This document shows positions 9,458-19,092 of a stretch of DNA of 25,765 nucleotides, one piece after another (position 1 is the first letter of the stretch; every line of letters begins with the position of its first letter). The DNA is from Aureobasidium sp. EXF-3400. Lineage: Eukaryota > Ascomycota > Dothideomycetes > Dothideales > Saccotheciaceae. The notes below the pieces were generated by a model that saw nothing but the letters and a program-made list of their open reading frames with translations, was not told the origin of the DNA and did no database searches. Position numbers and translations under genes: made by a program. The stretch covers positions 1 to 25,765 of the forward strand of contig SWBL01000512.1 in NCBI GenBank assembly GCA_024195585.1. Direction: 5' to 3'.

Positions 9458-10026
9458 ATGATGTTCTAATTCAGTCTTTTATGCCACCATAAGTATTGTC
9501 GCAGGGTCTTGATTGTCAATACATATCGAATATCAGTCTACGATGGCAGAGACTGGCTGAGCTCTCATGATATCCCGTGTTGGTCTCACTAGCTAATCGC
9601 AAACAGCCTGTCGCATCTCACGGTACTCTGCACAGTTGCTCCTTCTGTATATACTTGAAATTACTTCGTGACACATGAACCACGGATACTGCTCATGCTC
9701 AGACTACTCGTGATCCTGATTGCGAGGGACTGCGTCCTCAAGATAGGTACTTGATCTTGTAGAGAAGCTTCACGCGACGTGCACGTTACACTGTTGCGCC
9801 CCTTGTACATGACACCTCAAGACTTCCGAAGCCCAACTGTAGCCAAGACCGCCCACGCCAAGGTATGCGCATCTAATTATCCCGCGATATGACGGAGCGA
9901 CCCGGTCTAGCGGATCGAGTGGATTAGCCAGAGTGAACTCAGCAAAATCGAAACCACCTCCACATTCACAACAATTCGAGACACATATTTCCGACTCCGA
10001 CGCACCTTGATTTTTCTCCTGTAAAG
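9458..10026. other. Intergenic region upstream of the Dcr2-like gene
   Basis: No gene recognised. The last ~100 bp, rich in CA and pyrimidine runs, fits a fungal 5' UTR for the gene starting at 10027. The frame upstream of that ATG has no other ATG before an in-frame TGA. Confidence 0.35.
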
Positions 10027-11645
10027 ATGCCGTCGGCCTTCCATACTAATTCAGTCGTCACGGATCTCACCGTGTGCTTCTTTTCTCCAGATGGGGTACC
10101 TTCCATCTGCGTACCGGACCCGCAGACATGGCACCGTATAGAGAAAGAGCTCTATCTGCATACATCTCAACAGACAGCATGGCTGTATGTGGCGCTTGCG
10201 AACGAGGAGGAACCATCAGCCGAGGATTTGTATGTAGTGGACATCAGTGTAGGCAAAGCATTTCCCGGTTCCAGCTCAAGTCAATGGGAGAGTCGACCCG
10301 GTGGGATCTGGGTGCTTAGAAGGAAACTTTCTGCGAAGAACCACCGACCTTTGACGGGAGTGGACGTGTTGTTCGGGTCAGATGCTGTTGACCCACGACC
10401 ACAATGGAACCTCATAGAACCACCGCTTCAGCTGGACGGTCAGTCAAAAGTGCAGGATGTCAAATTGACCGTCCTCTTTGGCAGGGCCAGGCCGATCAAA
10501 GACGCTCGACAGAGTATACGAGTTCGAGAGGATCATAAATTCAAGATCGTCCAGATCTCTGACACACATATGGGTACTGGAGTCGGAGTATGCAAAGATG
10601 CCATTGACGCTCATGGGTACAATCTGCCGCAGAGTGATGCTGACCCCCTCACTGTAGACTTCATGGCGAAGGTCCTGGATCTCGAGAAGCCAGACCTTGT
10701 GATTCTTACTGGAGATCAATTGCATCACGATACGCTCGACAGCCAAACTGCCCTCTTCAAGGTGGCTGCTCCCATGATTAAGCGATCTGTCCCATTCGCA
10801 GCTGTCTTTGGAAACCATGACAGTGAGGGTGCACACGCATTATCACGTGGGTGATCATCCTTCTAACTGCTTGATCCGCTCTCAATCTTCTTGCTGACTT
10901 TCCGTCAGGCGCGGCACAAATGTCAATCCTGCAGACTTTACCTTTCAATCTATGCGAGTCAGGTCCAGAACACGTCGAGGGCGTAGGAAACTTCCGTATA
11001 GAGGTTCTGGGATCTGCTCCGTCCAGTCGATCGCTATCAACACTGTATCTCCTCGATTCGCACGGACAGATGCCAAGCAATACACACGATCCGGAATACG
11101 AGCCTATCAAGCAGAGCCAAATCGATTGGTTCACGCAATCGGCGCAGGGAAGCAAAAGCTTGCGTGAGAGTGACCATAACGTCAACCATGTTCACCTTTC
11201 TCTGGTCTTCCAACACATTCCTCTCCCCGAGTTTGCAGACAGCCGTCTTCGTATACATGATGGGCACCGGGGGGAACCTTCTGAGGGGCCCAGGATGAAT
11301 TCACACTTCTATGATGCTTTGGTAAAAGAAGGCATATCGGCATTCAGCTGCGGTCACGACCACGTAAACGACTTCTGCGCCCTGCTGCCACAACAATCGC
11401 TGCAGAATGACCACAACCCCTCTCGGCTCGGTCCATGGCTCTGTTATGCAGGAGGTAGTGGATTTGGGGGATATTGTTCGTACGGCACAACGCGATTTCA
11501 TCGGCGAATGCGGGTTTGGGAGCTCGACACAAGTACCGGAAGCTTGACGAGTTGGAAGCGGATTGAATATGGAACGGACAGGGTTGATCAGATTGTGCTT
11601 GTAGAGAATGGGATTGTGGTCGATGCTCACGGAGAAAGACATTAA
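10027..11645 (+). CDS. Dcr2-like calcineurin-type metallophosphoesterase
   Basis: Proposed CDS join(10027..10846, 10909..11645), 518 residues. The intron has donor GTGGGT, branch GCTGAC and acceptor CAG at 10906-10908, and the junction rebuilds the family-typical ALSRAAQMSILQ. All metal-site blocks of the fold are visible: ISDTHMG (D179, H181), LTGDQ (D230), GNHDSE (N263, H264), FQHIPLPEF (H376) and CGHDHVNDF (H423, H425). The N-terminal ~150 residues carry the Dcr2-type region (WHRIEKELYL, then DVLFGSDAVDPRPQW). In budding yeast Dcr2 is a phosphatase linked to cell-cycle start and the unfolded protein response; the role here is inferred. Yeast and many fungal homologues begin with a signal anchor, whereas this one starts directly in the conserved domain and has no hydrophobic leader. 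Confidence 0.85.
10847..10908 (+). other. Spliceosomal intron of the Dcr2-like gene
   Basis: 62 nt, donor GTGGGT, branch GCTGAC, acceptor CAG. Unspliced translation stops at 10852-10854. A donor three bases downstream would add one glycine; the upstream one fits the family better. Confidence 0.75.
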
Positions 11646-11860
11646 AGCGGGAGCAATGTACCAGACTGCGTAGATATCAAGTGATAGGAGAAGCGAGTTA
11701 ATGGGAGATAGCGATGATTCCGTTCTGCCTCTTTGTCAGAGAATGCAGTGATTTGTATGAAAGCCGCAATATGGCATACAATCATACTTGAGTTGGTCCG
11801 ATACAGCGAGGTGTACGTGATCTGAGCTACTTTCGCTATCAAGCCTTATGTTCCATCGAA

Positions 11861-13967
11861 CTACTCGTCAATTACCCTTTTGATCTCAATCCATAACGCA
11901 TCAGCATCTTCCTCGCGGTCCCATCCTCGCAGCCAGTCCTCTAGAACATTCATAAATTCGAGTGCCCAAGGATGTCGTCGTCCCCACTGATCCACAATTG
12001 TCTGTATCGCTCTGCGCATAGTCAACTCTGCATCTTCAGCCCGCCCTTGGATGAATTGACTGCACGAAAGGACTTTTAGAGACTCTATCCCCTCAGCAAC
12101 CCTTCCAGCATATATTTGGTATCGTTGGAGCATGGACGAGACTTTCAGAGCCACTTCTCCAGCCTCATCATGGCGACCCTGTCTGTTCAGATTATGCGCT
12201 AGGTTGAGCATGACCCGTGGGGTGGAGTGAACGGGAGGGCTCTCTATCTGAGCAAGGATATCTCGAAGAACACGTTCCTCTTCCGAATGATCTGTAATCA
12301 TTATGCGCTTTACATAATCCAGACGGACAGATACGGCCAGGCGATGAGATAACCCCAGTATCCTATCGAACATATCAGTAATACACATCCAACCTTGTTT
12401 CATGGTGTGACTGAGACTTTCCAGATCAATTTCATCGAGAAGCTGGAATATGCGACTACACATTGAATCCTTCCCGTTGATGCTCATAGACATCTCTTTG
12501 ATAAAGCTGCGGAGCATGACGGCCACTTCAGGGAGCCCAGATTGTAACAGGTGGATGAGGACTTCGAGAAAGCAGGCTAGAGTTCGAGGGTGCTCGGCTC
12601 GAAGGATAGGTTCAATAAGAGCAGATGCTCTCGAAACTGCGCCGTTGAACTCGACGTACGATCCCTTTTCTTTGAGCATGGTGGCAGTAAAGTAGTAAGA
12701 GTCGAAGTCTGTGCACAGATCGTTCCGGAGCCTGACACCACCTCGGGAGACTAGCAGTCCATTCTCATCGAATATCATCTGTGTACAACAGGCATCGGAG
12801 TAGATCGTAATGAGATGATACAGGTTCTCTGGTATCAGGAAGGCCCGAGGTGGAGACGGTGGATGGGATATCCTGGAATTCGCCATCACCTGTCTGCATG
12901 ATTGTACTTCTGCTCGTCATCAGCTTAAGCTCAAGCAGTAGCACGGTAGACCAGGTACAAAATTAAGTACCTCGATCAACATGTTTCAGGAGTCTTCGGG
13001 CTAGGGACTCGTAATCCTCTAAGTATCTACTGAACTCCGGGTGATTCCGTAGGGCTTTGGTGGTTGCAGATATGGCATTACTAGACATCTTATTCCATCT
13101 TATGATATCAGTCATGACCGTCGAGAGATGCTGGCTGACTCACCGTGTATCTGGTATGAGAATAATCATGGCAATATAGGTACCATTTCCCGAAGCCTTG
13201 TGCGCAGCCCTCCCATAAGCCAGCATTTTCTCAAGAGCTTTACTTCTGTCGAGAGTCAACGTTCTGTGGTTTCTCCACATAGTGTACGCCACTAGCATCT
13301 TGAGAATCTTAGAGTGGGTCTCCGAATGGTGTAAGCTCTGGAAAAGCTTGATAATCGCGTGAGCGTAAGCTTCCGAAGAACCTTCCATCGTGGCTTCTGT
13401 AAGAGTTGCACGTAGACTGACCGTCTTGTATTCTGTGAACGTCAAAGGGTCATCTGTCCAAAGGACTAGATTGTGCTGTAGGATCTCAACACTGTCTTGG
13501 GCTATGTTCACTAGGCCCTGGACCTCCCCGCCGTTCTCAAAGTTGAGACGTAGTTTATATGGCCTCTGCGCAATTGATCGATACCCCTGCTCCAGCGAAG
13601 CCACCGAGGGGATCTCTAGCGATGGAGCTTGGGATGGATAGCGCTCTGGGTGCGGTAAGGTCAAAGGTCTTGTGATGGATGTTAGCGCAACATGAGACTG
13701 TTGGCGCATTGTGTTGATCCCGTCGAGTCTTGTTGTTGTAGTGGCTGTATGATTCACCCCAGCAGATTTTCCAGATAGCGGGCTGCCTGGTATAGGGGAC
13801 GCTACTCTCGGGATTGCCGGTGTTTGAATCCGATCGGATAGAGGACTGTTTCTTGATCTCATGTCCAGGTAGTTTGTGGAGGAAGCAACCAGTGACCGTC
13901 CCGTTGCTTCATGATGTCTTGCCGATGGCAATAGCTGCTCTTGGATGATTTTCCATGTCTGACTCAC
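11861..13967 (-). CDS. Clr5/TPR-like fungal protein, three exons visible, 5' end unresolved
   Basis: Exons on the minus strand: from at or above 13967 to 13144, 13080-12971, and 12909-11861. Intron 1 (13143-13081) has donor GTGAGT and acceptor TAG. Intron 2 (12970-12910) has donor GTACTT and acceptor CAG. Both junctions agree in phase and together fuse three open frames, giving RNAISATTKALRNHPEF then LLKHVDREVQSCRQVM. The C-terminus (GRRHPWALEFMNVLEDWLR, then REEDADALW) is typical of the long region found in fungal Clr5-domain proteins, with TPR-like helices before it (LNRQGRHDEAGEVALKVSSM). The N-terminal Clr5 DNA-binding domain itself is not visible upstream. The first in-frame ATG is at 13862, but the frame stays open to about 14115 and a small 5' exon is possible. 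The residues before the helical part are Ser/Pro/Thr-rich and low in order. Confidence 0.68.
12910..12970 (-). other. Intron 2 of the Clr5/TPR-like gene
   Basis: 61 nt, donor GTACTT, acceptor CAG; joins a phase-1 exon to the downstream frame through a Glu codon. Later AG dinucleotides before 12889 give the wrong frame. Confidence 0.55.
13081..13143 (-). other. Intron 1 of the Clr5/TPR-like gene
   Basis: 63 nt, donor GTGAGT, acceptor TAG, with an ACTGAT branch-like site. Unspliced reading stops at 13142-13140, inside the donor. Confidence 0.65.
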
Positions 13968-13976
13968 GAGATCTAC

Positions 13977-15033
13977 CTTCGCGATGTCAGTGAGAGTTGC
14001 GCACGAAACCTCTGGTCAAGAGAGACAAACTTCTTCCTGAGATAGCGAGGCATAGTCACGATTCCTCATGCGATAGCACAAGCATTGCATACCGTAGCTA
14101 TACTGATGTCTAAGTCCGACGTGGTACAGCTAAACAGAGCAATTCACGAAAGTCTATGGATAGCTTGACAACTTCGATGGGAAAGATGGAGGGTGAAATA
14201 CAAAAGCTTATCAATGAGCAACGTGCAGCACGGTCTGTGTCACAGTAATCCTCCTGACGGGAATAGAGCAAACGGAATGATAGACAATTCTATTCTATGA
14301 TTCGTCAAGAATCCATGGGGCACATGGTGCGTACATGCATATCGCGAGTACATGTGCATACGCGACGTACATCCGGATGTGAAACGCCAAGGTCGGCTGG
14401 ATATCCTACATGTTCCGTCTCGCCTAATCTGAAGCGATCATCAGATTTGGGGTCCGATACAGTAGATGCTGGTCAAAAACATGGTGCTACGGAACAAGCG
14501 CGCTGCACTTACCCCGTACCGTATCCTCTATCTGATCGTCAGCGAGGCTAATTTAATCAGCTTCACATCTATAGCTTGTAAAATGATCCGATGTCTTGTC
14601 TTGGCTGTCACGAGGAGGAGAGCTGTATCTTCAAGATTGAATATTACTAGTCGGCGGACTTCAGTAATACCAAATAACCAGATTGCAGTGGAATACTTGC
14701 TCAATGTGTGTTAAGATCATCGAGTCTTCTCAGAGCTGTTCCGTCCTCGAAGCCACTCATGCATCATAATGTGGATCAAACAGGATTTATGGCATCAGCT
14801 TACTAACAGAACAGCTGGCGATTGATTCGTGCATCGGATACATCTTCAAATGACTAGCTCAGCCACCCAATTGACGAGACGACTTCGTTAGCTATCAATA
14901 GCAATAGCACAGTACCATACTGAGCACCTTCTATCGTGCGGATTGACTAATAAATAGCTGGAACAGTTCGTCATTTCTATGGGACCTCTCACCTTCTACC
15001 ACCGGTCTCTCCGTCCCCTGCAAAATTTGCATC
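13977..15033. other. Divergent intergenic region
   Basis: Separates the minus-strand Clr5/TPR-like gene from the plus-strand hypothetical gene at 15034 and should hold both promoters. Short open frames (for example 14297-14551) look spurious. It includes the alternating purine-pyrimidine tract listed separately. Confidence 0.35.
14321..14372. repeat. Alternating purine-pyrimidine tract with a ~20-bp direct repeat
   Basis: Nearly the whole segment alternates purine and pyrimidine: runs at 14327-14342, 14348-14364 and 14365-14372, separated by single breaks. It also contains two similar direct copies beginning GTACATG and ending CGCGA, about 17-20 bp apart. Such tracts can adopt Z-DNA; a biological role is speculative. 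Confidence 0.6.
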
Positions 15034-15708
15034 ATGTCGACTCTAAAGAATCATGACCTCGAGTTTCTCCAGCTGAACAAGCTATACGATCCAGCAGCTT
15101 ACGACTCCCTACCATCCCTTCGCGAGGCCCATTGTCAGATGACAGAAGATACGATGGCCAAACTGCATGGTCCAATCCGCGACGTATTCCTCCGGAATAA
15201 GGTTCACGATCGTTATGGAATATGCCTCAACCACAGTCACTTCCCGATGGCCAGTGACAGACGCCTTGTGGAACATGGACCAGTATCTATACCCATGGAA
15301 ATGGGCAGCTCAATGGAGAATACAACCACCACGTTCAATGGCATTATCCATCCTCGCTCAATCAGACTGTTTGGTGGAAAGTTGGCACCATATGAGTTCT
15401 CTTTCCACTCGCAAAAGCCTCAACAACTCCACCACGAGTTTCTTAGCGAAGCTTTCTCTCTGATTAGAGACCTCGGCTTGCATAACCATCTTGGCATACG
15501 CTGCTTCGAAGAGCACGACACCCGATATCCTGTTGAGATAACACAAGGCAACGCAAACGTCATGGTCCCTCTAGGAGCATACCCAAGTTCTGAACTTATA
15601 GATGCATTCTGGATCTTCACTGAGGATGATAATGACAGATGCCACTGCAGAGAGCAATGCTTTCCATTGAAAGATCGCAAACACGAGGAAAACCACAGTT
15701 GTGGATAG
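15034..15708 (+). CDS. Conserved fungal hypothetical protein
   Basis: Intronless, 224 residues, starting at the only reasonable ATG. From memory it resembles a group of uncharacterised filamentous-fungal proteins that begin with a short 'DL.FL..NKLYDP' segment (here HDLEFLQLNKLYDPAAYDSL). They carry a 'FGI.L.H.HF' core (here RYGICLNHSHFPM) and a 'PYEFSF' block, and end in a cysteine/histidine-rich tail (DRCHCREQCFPLKD, then HEENHSCG). The tail spacing C-x-C-x3-C with downstream His/Cys could bind a metal. No signal peptide or membrane segment is seen, and no enzymatic motif is recognised. It is tail-to-tail with the acetyltransferase gene, 129 bp away. Confidence 0.72.
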   Translation: MSTLKNHDLEFLQLNKLYDPAAYDSLPSLREAHCQMTEDTMAKLHGPIRDVFLRNKVHDRYGICLNHSHFPMASDRRLVEHGPVSIPMEMGSSMENTTTTFNGIIHPRSIRLFGGKLAPYEFSFHSQKPQQLHHEFLSEAFSLIRDLGLHNHLGIRCFEEHDTRYPVEITQGNANVMVPLGAYPSSELIDAFWIFTEDDNDRCHCREQCFPLKDRKHEENHSCG

Positions 15709-15837
15709 GACTCTATCGATCTGCTATTTCCGCTTTCCTACTACAAAGTCTCCTATGGTCGTCTTAGTTGTTTGTCCATATTTTCTGACCGTATACTGTC
15801 ATTGCTGTAGAATTATCTATTGTCAAGGTCTCATCGT

Positions 15838-16527
15838 TCAACATCGTCTTTGTTTTCGGATCATACTCGTGAAGACGCCATAGTCTGTATGAGCCTCTCC
15901 CACAGCCTCGAAACCCGATGTCTCATAGAAGCGGATCGCGTCGGGTGATGCCATGACAAAGCAATCCAGATTGTTCTCATCCGCCATGGCACAACCCCAG
16001 CGCAACAGCATTGTTCCGGCTCCTTTTCTCTGATATTCTGGAGCCACTGAGATCTCATTGAGCCCTGTTCAGAGAATGTTCAGATCGATCTTGGAGGGTC
16101 GGAGACTTATAGACTTACTCAAGATTATCTGTTGACCATGCAACACCCTCTGGCGCTCTTTCCTGAGATGCTTCGAGACTTGAAACCAAGCTTCAGTATC
16201 CAGTGCCTTAGGATTTTGCGACGCCTTTCTTTCTTTTGAGATCGCTTTTTGCGTTGTTGGACCGTTGCCTGACTCAAGTGTCCATATCGCGTAGCCGACG
16301 CAACCCGCCTCGCCAGTCACTTTGCGTATGTAGCAAGACTTGTTGGCCAAACTGTCTCTCAGACCTGTGATGATCCACTCTATCTCTTCTTCCTCCTCAT
16401 AAGCCTCCGAGCCTGCTTGTGGAAACATGATCTTGCGTAGGGGATCTTCCCGCATCGCAGGGAACTGGCAACAACGGACTAATGCGTCTGCATCGTCGAG
16501 ACTGGCCTCTGATAGCTGGTACTGCAT
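15838..16527 (-). CDS. GNAT-family N-acetyltransferase, two exons
   Basis: Exons on the minus strand are 16527-16119 and 16064-15838, giving 211 residues. The 54-nt intron has donor GTAAGT at 16118, a CTGAAC branch-like site and acceptor CAG at 16067-16065. Splicing yields LRLNEISVAPEYQRKGAG (residues 137-153), the acetyl-CoA pyrophosphate-binding motif A (Q/R-x-x-G-x-G/A: QRKGAG). Downstream, DAIRFYETSGFEAVG is the usual motif B, and the N-terminal block (YQLSEASLDDADALVRCC) is the usual first strand and helix. A charged insertion (AISKERKASQNPKALDTEAW) precedes motif A, as in many fungal members. The start at ATG 16527 is preferred, since the frame further upstream has only a TTG. The substrate is unknown. 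Confidence 0.82.
16065..16118 (-). other. Spliceosomal intron of the GNAT gene
   Basis: 54 nt, GTAAGT donor, CTGAAC branch-like site, CAG acceptor; splits the gene immediately before acetyl-CoA motif A. Confidence 0.75.
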
Positions 16528-16913
16528 CTGTCGGAGGTAAAGGCGAGATTGGAAACTTTGAGGCGATCTATGAAGGATCTTCGTGTGATGGATTGGATCA
16601 GAAGGAAGGGAGTGCGAATGGATTGACAACTAAGTCGGAGTCGACAAGCAACGGCGGGGAAAGAACGCTGCATAAAGTTTGCCAAGACAGTCGGCGTCAC
16701 AATGTCACATGCTTAGCCGTTGTTGCCTCAAAGCTGATTTCGTTTTCACTCGTACATGTCCTCACATGTTGTCAGTTCGCGTATGCCGTACAAGCAATTT
16801 TTAGCTCGATCGTGGCAATCAACTACTTTGAACCTCGACATTACAACAGATTAATTCCACTTGTCATGCCGCCCTATGATCAAACTGTCTCAATCTCCTG
16901 GCATTAAGACACT
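16528..16913. other. Upstream region of the GNAT gene
   Basis: Presumed promoter and 5' UTR of the minus-strand acetyltransferase. A plus-strand open frame of 141 codons overlaps it but mirrors the antisense of the coding exon and has no independent support. Confidence 0.35.
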
Positions 16914-17215
16914 CCAAGGAATAACTGATTGAGTTGAACGCAGGACCTCCTAATGAGTTCCTGCCTATCTACATACTTACTAGCTAATGAGTGTAAATGC
17001 ATGTTGCTCTGTATGCTCTGTTGTTCTGTCTGCTCTGACAGAATCAGAGGGAGCAAGGGATCAGAGGGAGCAGGGTGCATCAGGCAGTCGCCTGCTGCAG
17101 AGTGCTCTGTGGAGAGGACCTGTCTTGGCAGAATCCTCAGAGCAGTATTCTTAATACAGTAATGATCGGCAGTGCACGAGCCAGAGGCCGGTACGCTTAA
17201 CACTGGATCGTAACA
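16914..17215 (+). mobile_element. Copia-type LTR, copy A (about 300 bp)
   Basis: The segment aligns end to end, by eye, with the reverse complement of 24947-25242. The shared blocks include GGAATAACTGATT near the start, GTTGAACGCAGGACCTCCTA, an identical 45-base block at 17100-17144, and the end CACTGGATCGTAACA. In the better-preserved copy the ends are TGTTGG...GTAACA, the TG...CA termini of an LTR. In copy A the first bases have decayed (CCAAGG). No primer-binding site, gag or pol sequence follows it, so it is a solo LTR or a 5' LTR whose body is gone. The assignment to the copia type rests on terminal sequence style and length only. Confidence 0.72.
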
Positions 17216-17560
17216 AACACATAACTTCCAAACCGATCGATGTTTTGAACACTTAGGAATTATTTATTATGTAAAAAAATAAAAGTTAAGAGAAGAACAT
17301 CGAGATCCGAAGTTCTTATGTAAATCACTATATCTTTAGCTATAGTGGATCTATTACTATATGACTTTCCTGGTATATGTAAACAGCTATATTCTGTAAT
17401 ATATATGAGTTTTAGATCATATGAATAGAAAATAGAAGTAGAATATTATCTCGAATTAGCGCTCTAATTATGACTGTAAAAACTATGATATCTAGACAAC
17501 TATAGGGATATATAAGTTTAGCTAAGCTAGGTCTTCTAGGGCTATATGTAAAGTATATAC
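17216..17560. other. AT-rich block beside LTR copy A
   Basis: Markedly richer in A+T than the surrounding gene space, with many TATA/ATAT runs, stops in all frames and few CG dinucleotides. This fits old repeat sequence degraded by C-to-T change, as with repeat-induced point mutation, or the decayed body of the LTR element. No coding content. Confidence 0.5.
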
Positions 17561-18537
17561 GCTAAAGTTCTTAGCACAATTTCTACTATGTTCGTTGCGC
17601 AATTACTACGACAATATAAAAACCTCGAATTTACCGTTCGAAAGTACGAATGGAACGTGTGGCAAAATGCCACGAAATATGCAACGGAGAATATCGCTAA
17701 TCCTGCAAATTTGTAACTTTGCAACTATGCATACCCGTAACATTGGCGTTCGCATTACGAGGTTTCCACTAACGCTAGTTTTCTAGCAACATGTCCAGTA
17801 GTGCACATGATTGATAGCAGAAATAGTAGCTTATCTGTACAATATTTATGTAGAGAGTCTTCCATTTCTATGGAGTACTATACCATAGAGCCGCTTAAGT
17901 AGATCTCTGTAGCTTCTCCTCTGCTCACCATGAATTTACCAGGCTCAGAATTCGAGATCAATAAGATCCGTGATAGACGCGGAGTGGTCGCACCAGCCGA
18001 CGATCGAAGCTGAGACGCTTGGCGGCCAGGATAGAATGAGAGTTCTTCGTAAGCGCGATTATTCTGGTTTAGTCCGAGCTGAAAATCAGGTTGTCACCTT
18101 GTTCTACTCCATCAGAGTTTGTTCTAGAGCAGTGTCTATCACGGCTAACATGAGATGATCATTGTCCGTTCGACCTTTAGATGCCGTGACCCTGATTCTA
18201 AAAATAGATTTAGCTGCTTTCCGAAATTGACACAGAGCGACATGACCGTCAGTCGTAGCAGTAACTATCACATGATAGATTCAAATCTTCACTGTAAGTA
18301 GGTAAGATATCCATCGTTTGTAAACATAGTCTGCGCAGCGGCGCAGCTACTGTACAGTAGGTTTCGGGTGTGTAAACTGCCCTTCCTGTCTGATCATAAC
18401 AAGCTGTCGGCGAAGCGTTATTCATGACCATCGTAGACACGAGCATCTCAGAGTAATTGAGCGCTGAAAGCTCAACACGATCCGTGACAAACCACTATCT
18501 GTTTTATTGATGGATTATTGCTATATGTAGCTAAGCG
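17561..18537. other. Gene-free stretch
   Basis: No supported gene. A short perfect hairpin, GTGGCA-AAA-TGCCAC, lies at 17659-17673. Small open frames of about 60 codons on both strands look spurious. Confidence 0.35.
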
Positions 18538-19092
18538 GCTTACGTAGTTTTGAACCATGTTCCGACACCAGACTACGTAAGCTGATGGCGAATGCTTGCT
18601 ACTCACGTAGCTTCGAATCGTCCTGCAAGCTCAAACTACGCAAGCAAGCGAAAGATCAGTGGTGAAGATGTGCTGCTTATGTAATTTCGAGCCATCTCCC
18701 ACTCCTAAACTACACAAATCAAGCGTACATTCGAGGTCAGAGTCCTGGTGCTTGAGTAGTTCTAAGACGTTCTGCGACCTCAGACTATGCAAGCACCAGA
18801 AGGGTCAGTGGTGAAGCTTGTGCTGCTTACGTAGCTTCGAGTCGTCCTGCAACCGCAAACTACGTAAGCAAATATTAGAGCCCTACAATGCAGTCGCGCG
18901 ATTTACGTAGCTTCGAGTCGTCTTGCAAGCTCAAGCTACGTAAACAAGCGAAGCGTCAATAGTAAGCTGTGCTGCTTACGTAGCTTCTAATCGTTCTGCG
19001 ACCCTAAACTACGTAATCAAGTATCGAAACTCAGCGACGCAGTCGTGCGTTTTGAGTAGCTTTGAGTCGTCCTGCGATGTTGGTACGCTGAT
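18538..19092. repeat. Tandem array of eight ~75-bp units, each with a 45-bp imperfect palindrome
   Basis: Eight cores start at about 18538, 18601, 18675, 18748, 18825, 18901, 18974 and 19050, giving a period of 63-76 bp, mostly 73-76. The best cores are 45 bp. They open with GCTTACGTAG, continue with a conserved centre (CTTCGAGTCGTCCTGCAA), and close with CTACGTAAGC, the reverse complement of the opening. Units 1, 5, 6 and 7 have nearly perfect arms; unit 8 has lost its right arm. Unit 4 has different but still complementary arms (GGTGCTTG...CAAGCACC). The spacers alternate between two sequence types: after units 2, 4 and 6 they end in a GCTGTGCT-like string, and after units 3, 5 and 7 two of the three end in GCAGTCG-GCG. 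The true repeat is therefore a ~150-bp dimer. There is no coding potential across the array. Confidence 0.88.

Noticed and set aside
10778..11185. Minus-strand 135-codon frame over the Dcr2-like gene
   Set aside because: Antisense shadow crossing the intron of a gene with all catalytic motifs.
2777..16527. Secondary-metabolite or other biosynthetic cluster
   Set aside because: No backbone synthase, transporter, P450 or pathway regulator is present; the genes are unrelated.
16482..16907. Plus-strand 141-codon open frame
   Set aside because: Partly antisense to the GNAT first exon and its upstream region; no protein family character.
17542..17724. Minus-strand frame with a hydrophobic start
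   Set aside because: Only 60 codons in AT-rich degraded DNA; hydrophobicity follows from T-rich codons.
18538..19092. CRISPR-like array
   Set aside because: Period and palindromic repeats recall CRISPR superficially, but the spacers are repeated in two alternating classes, the repeats vary, and the genome is fungal.
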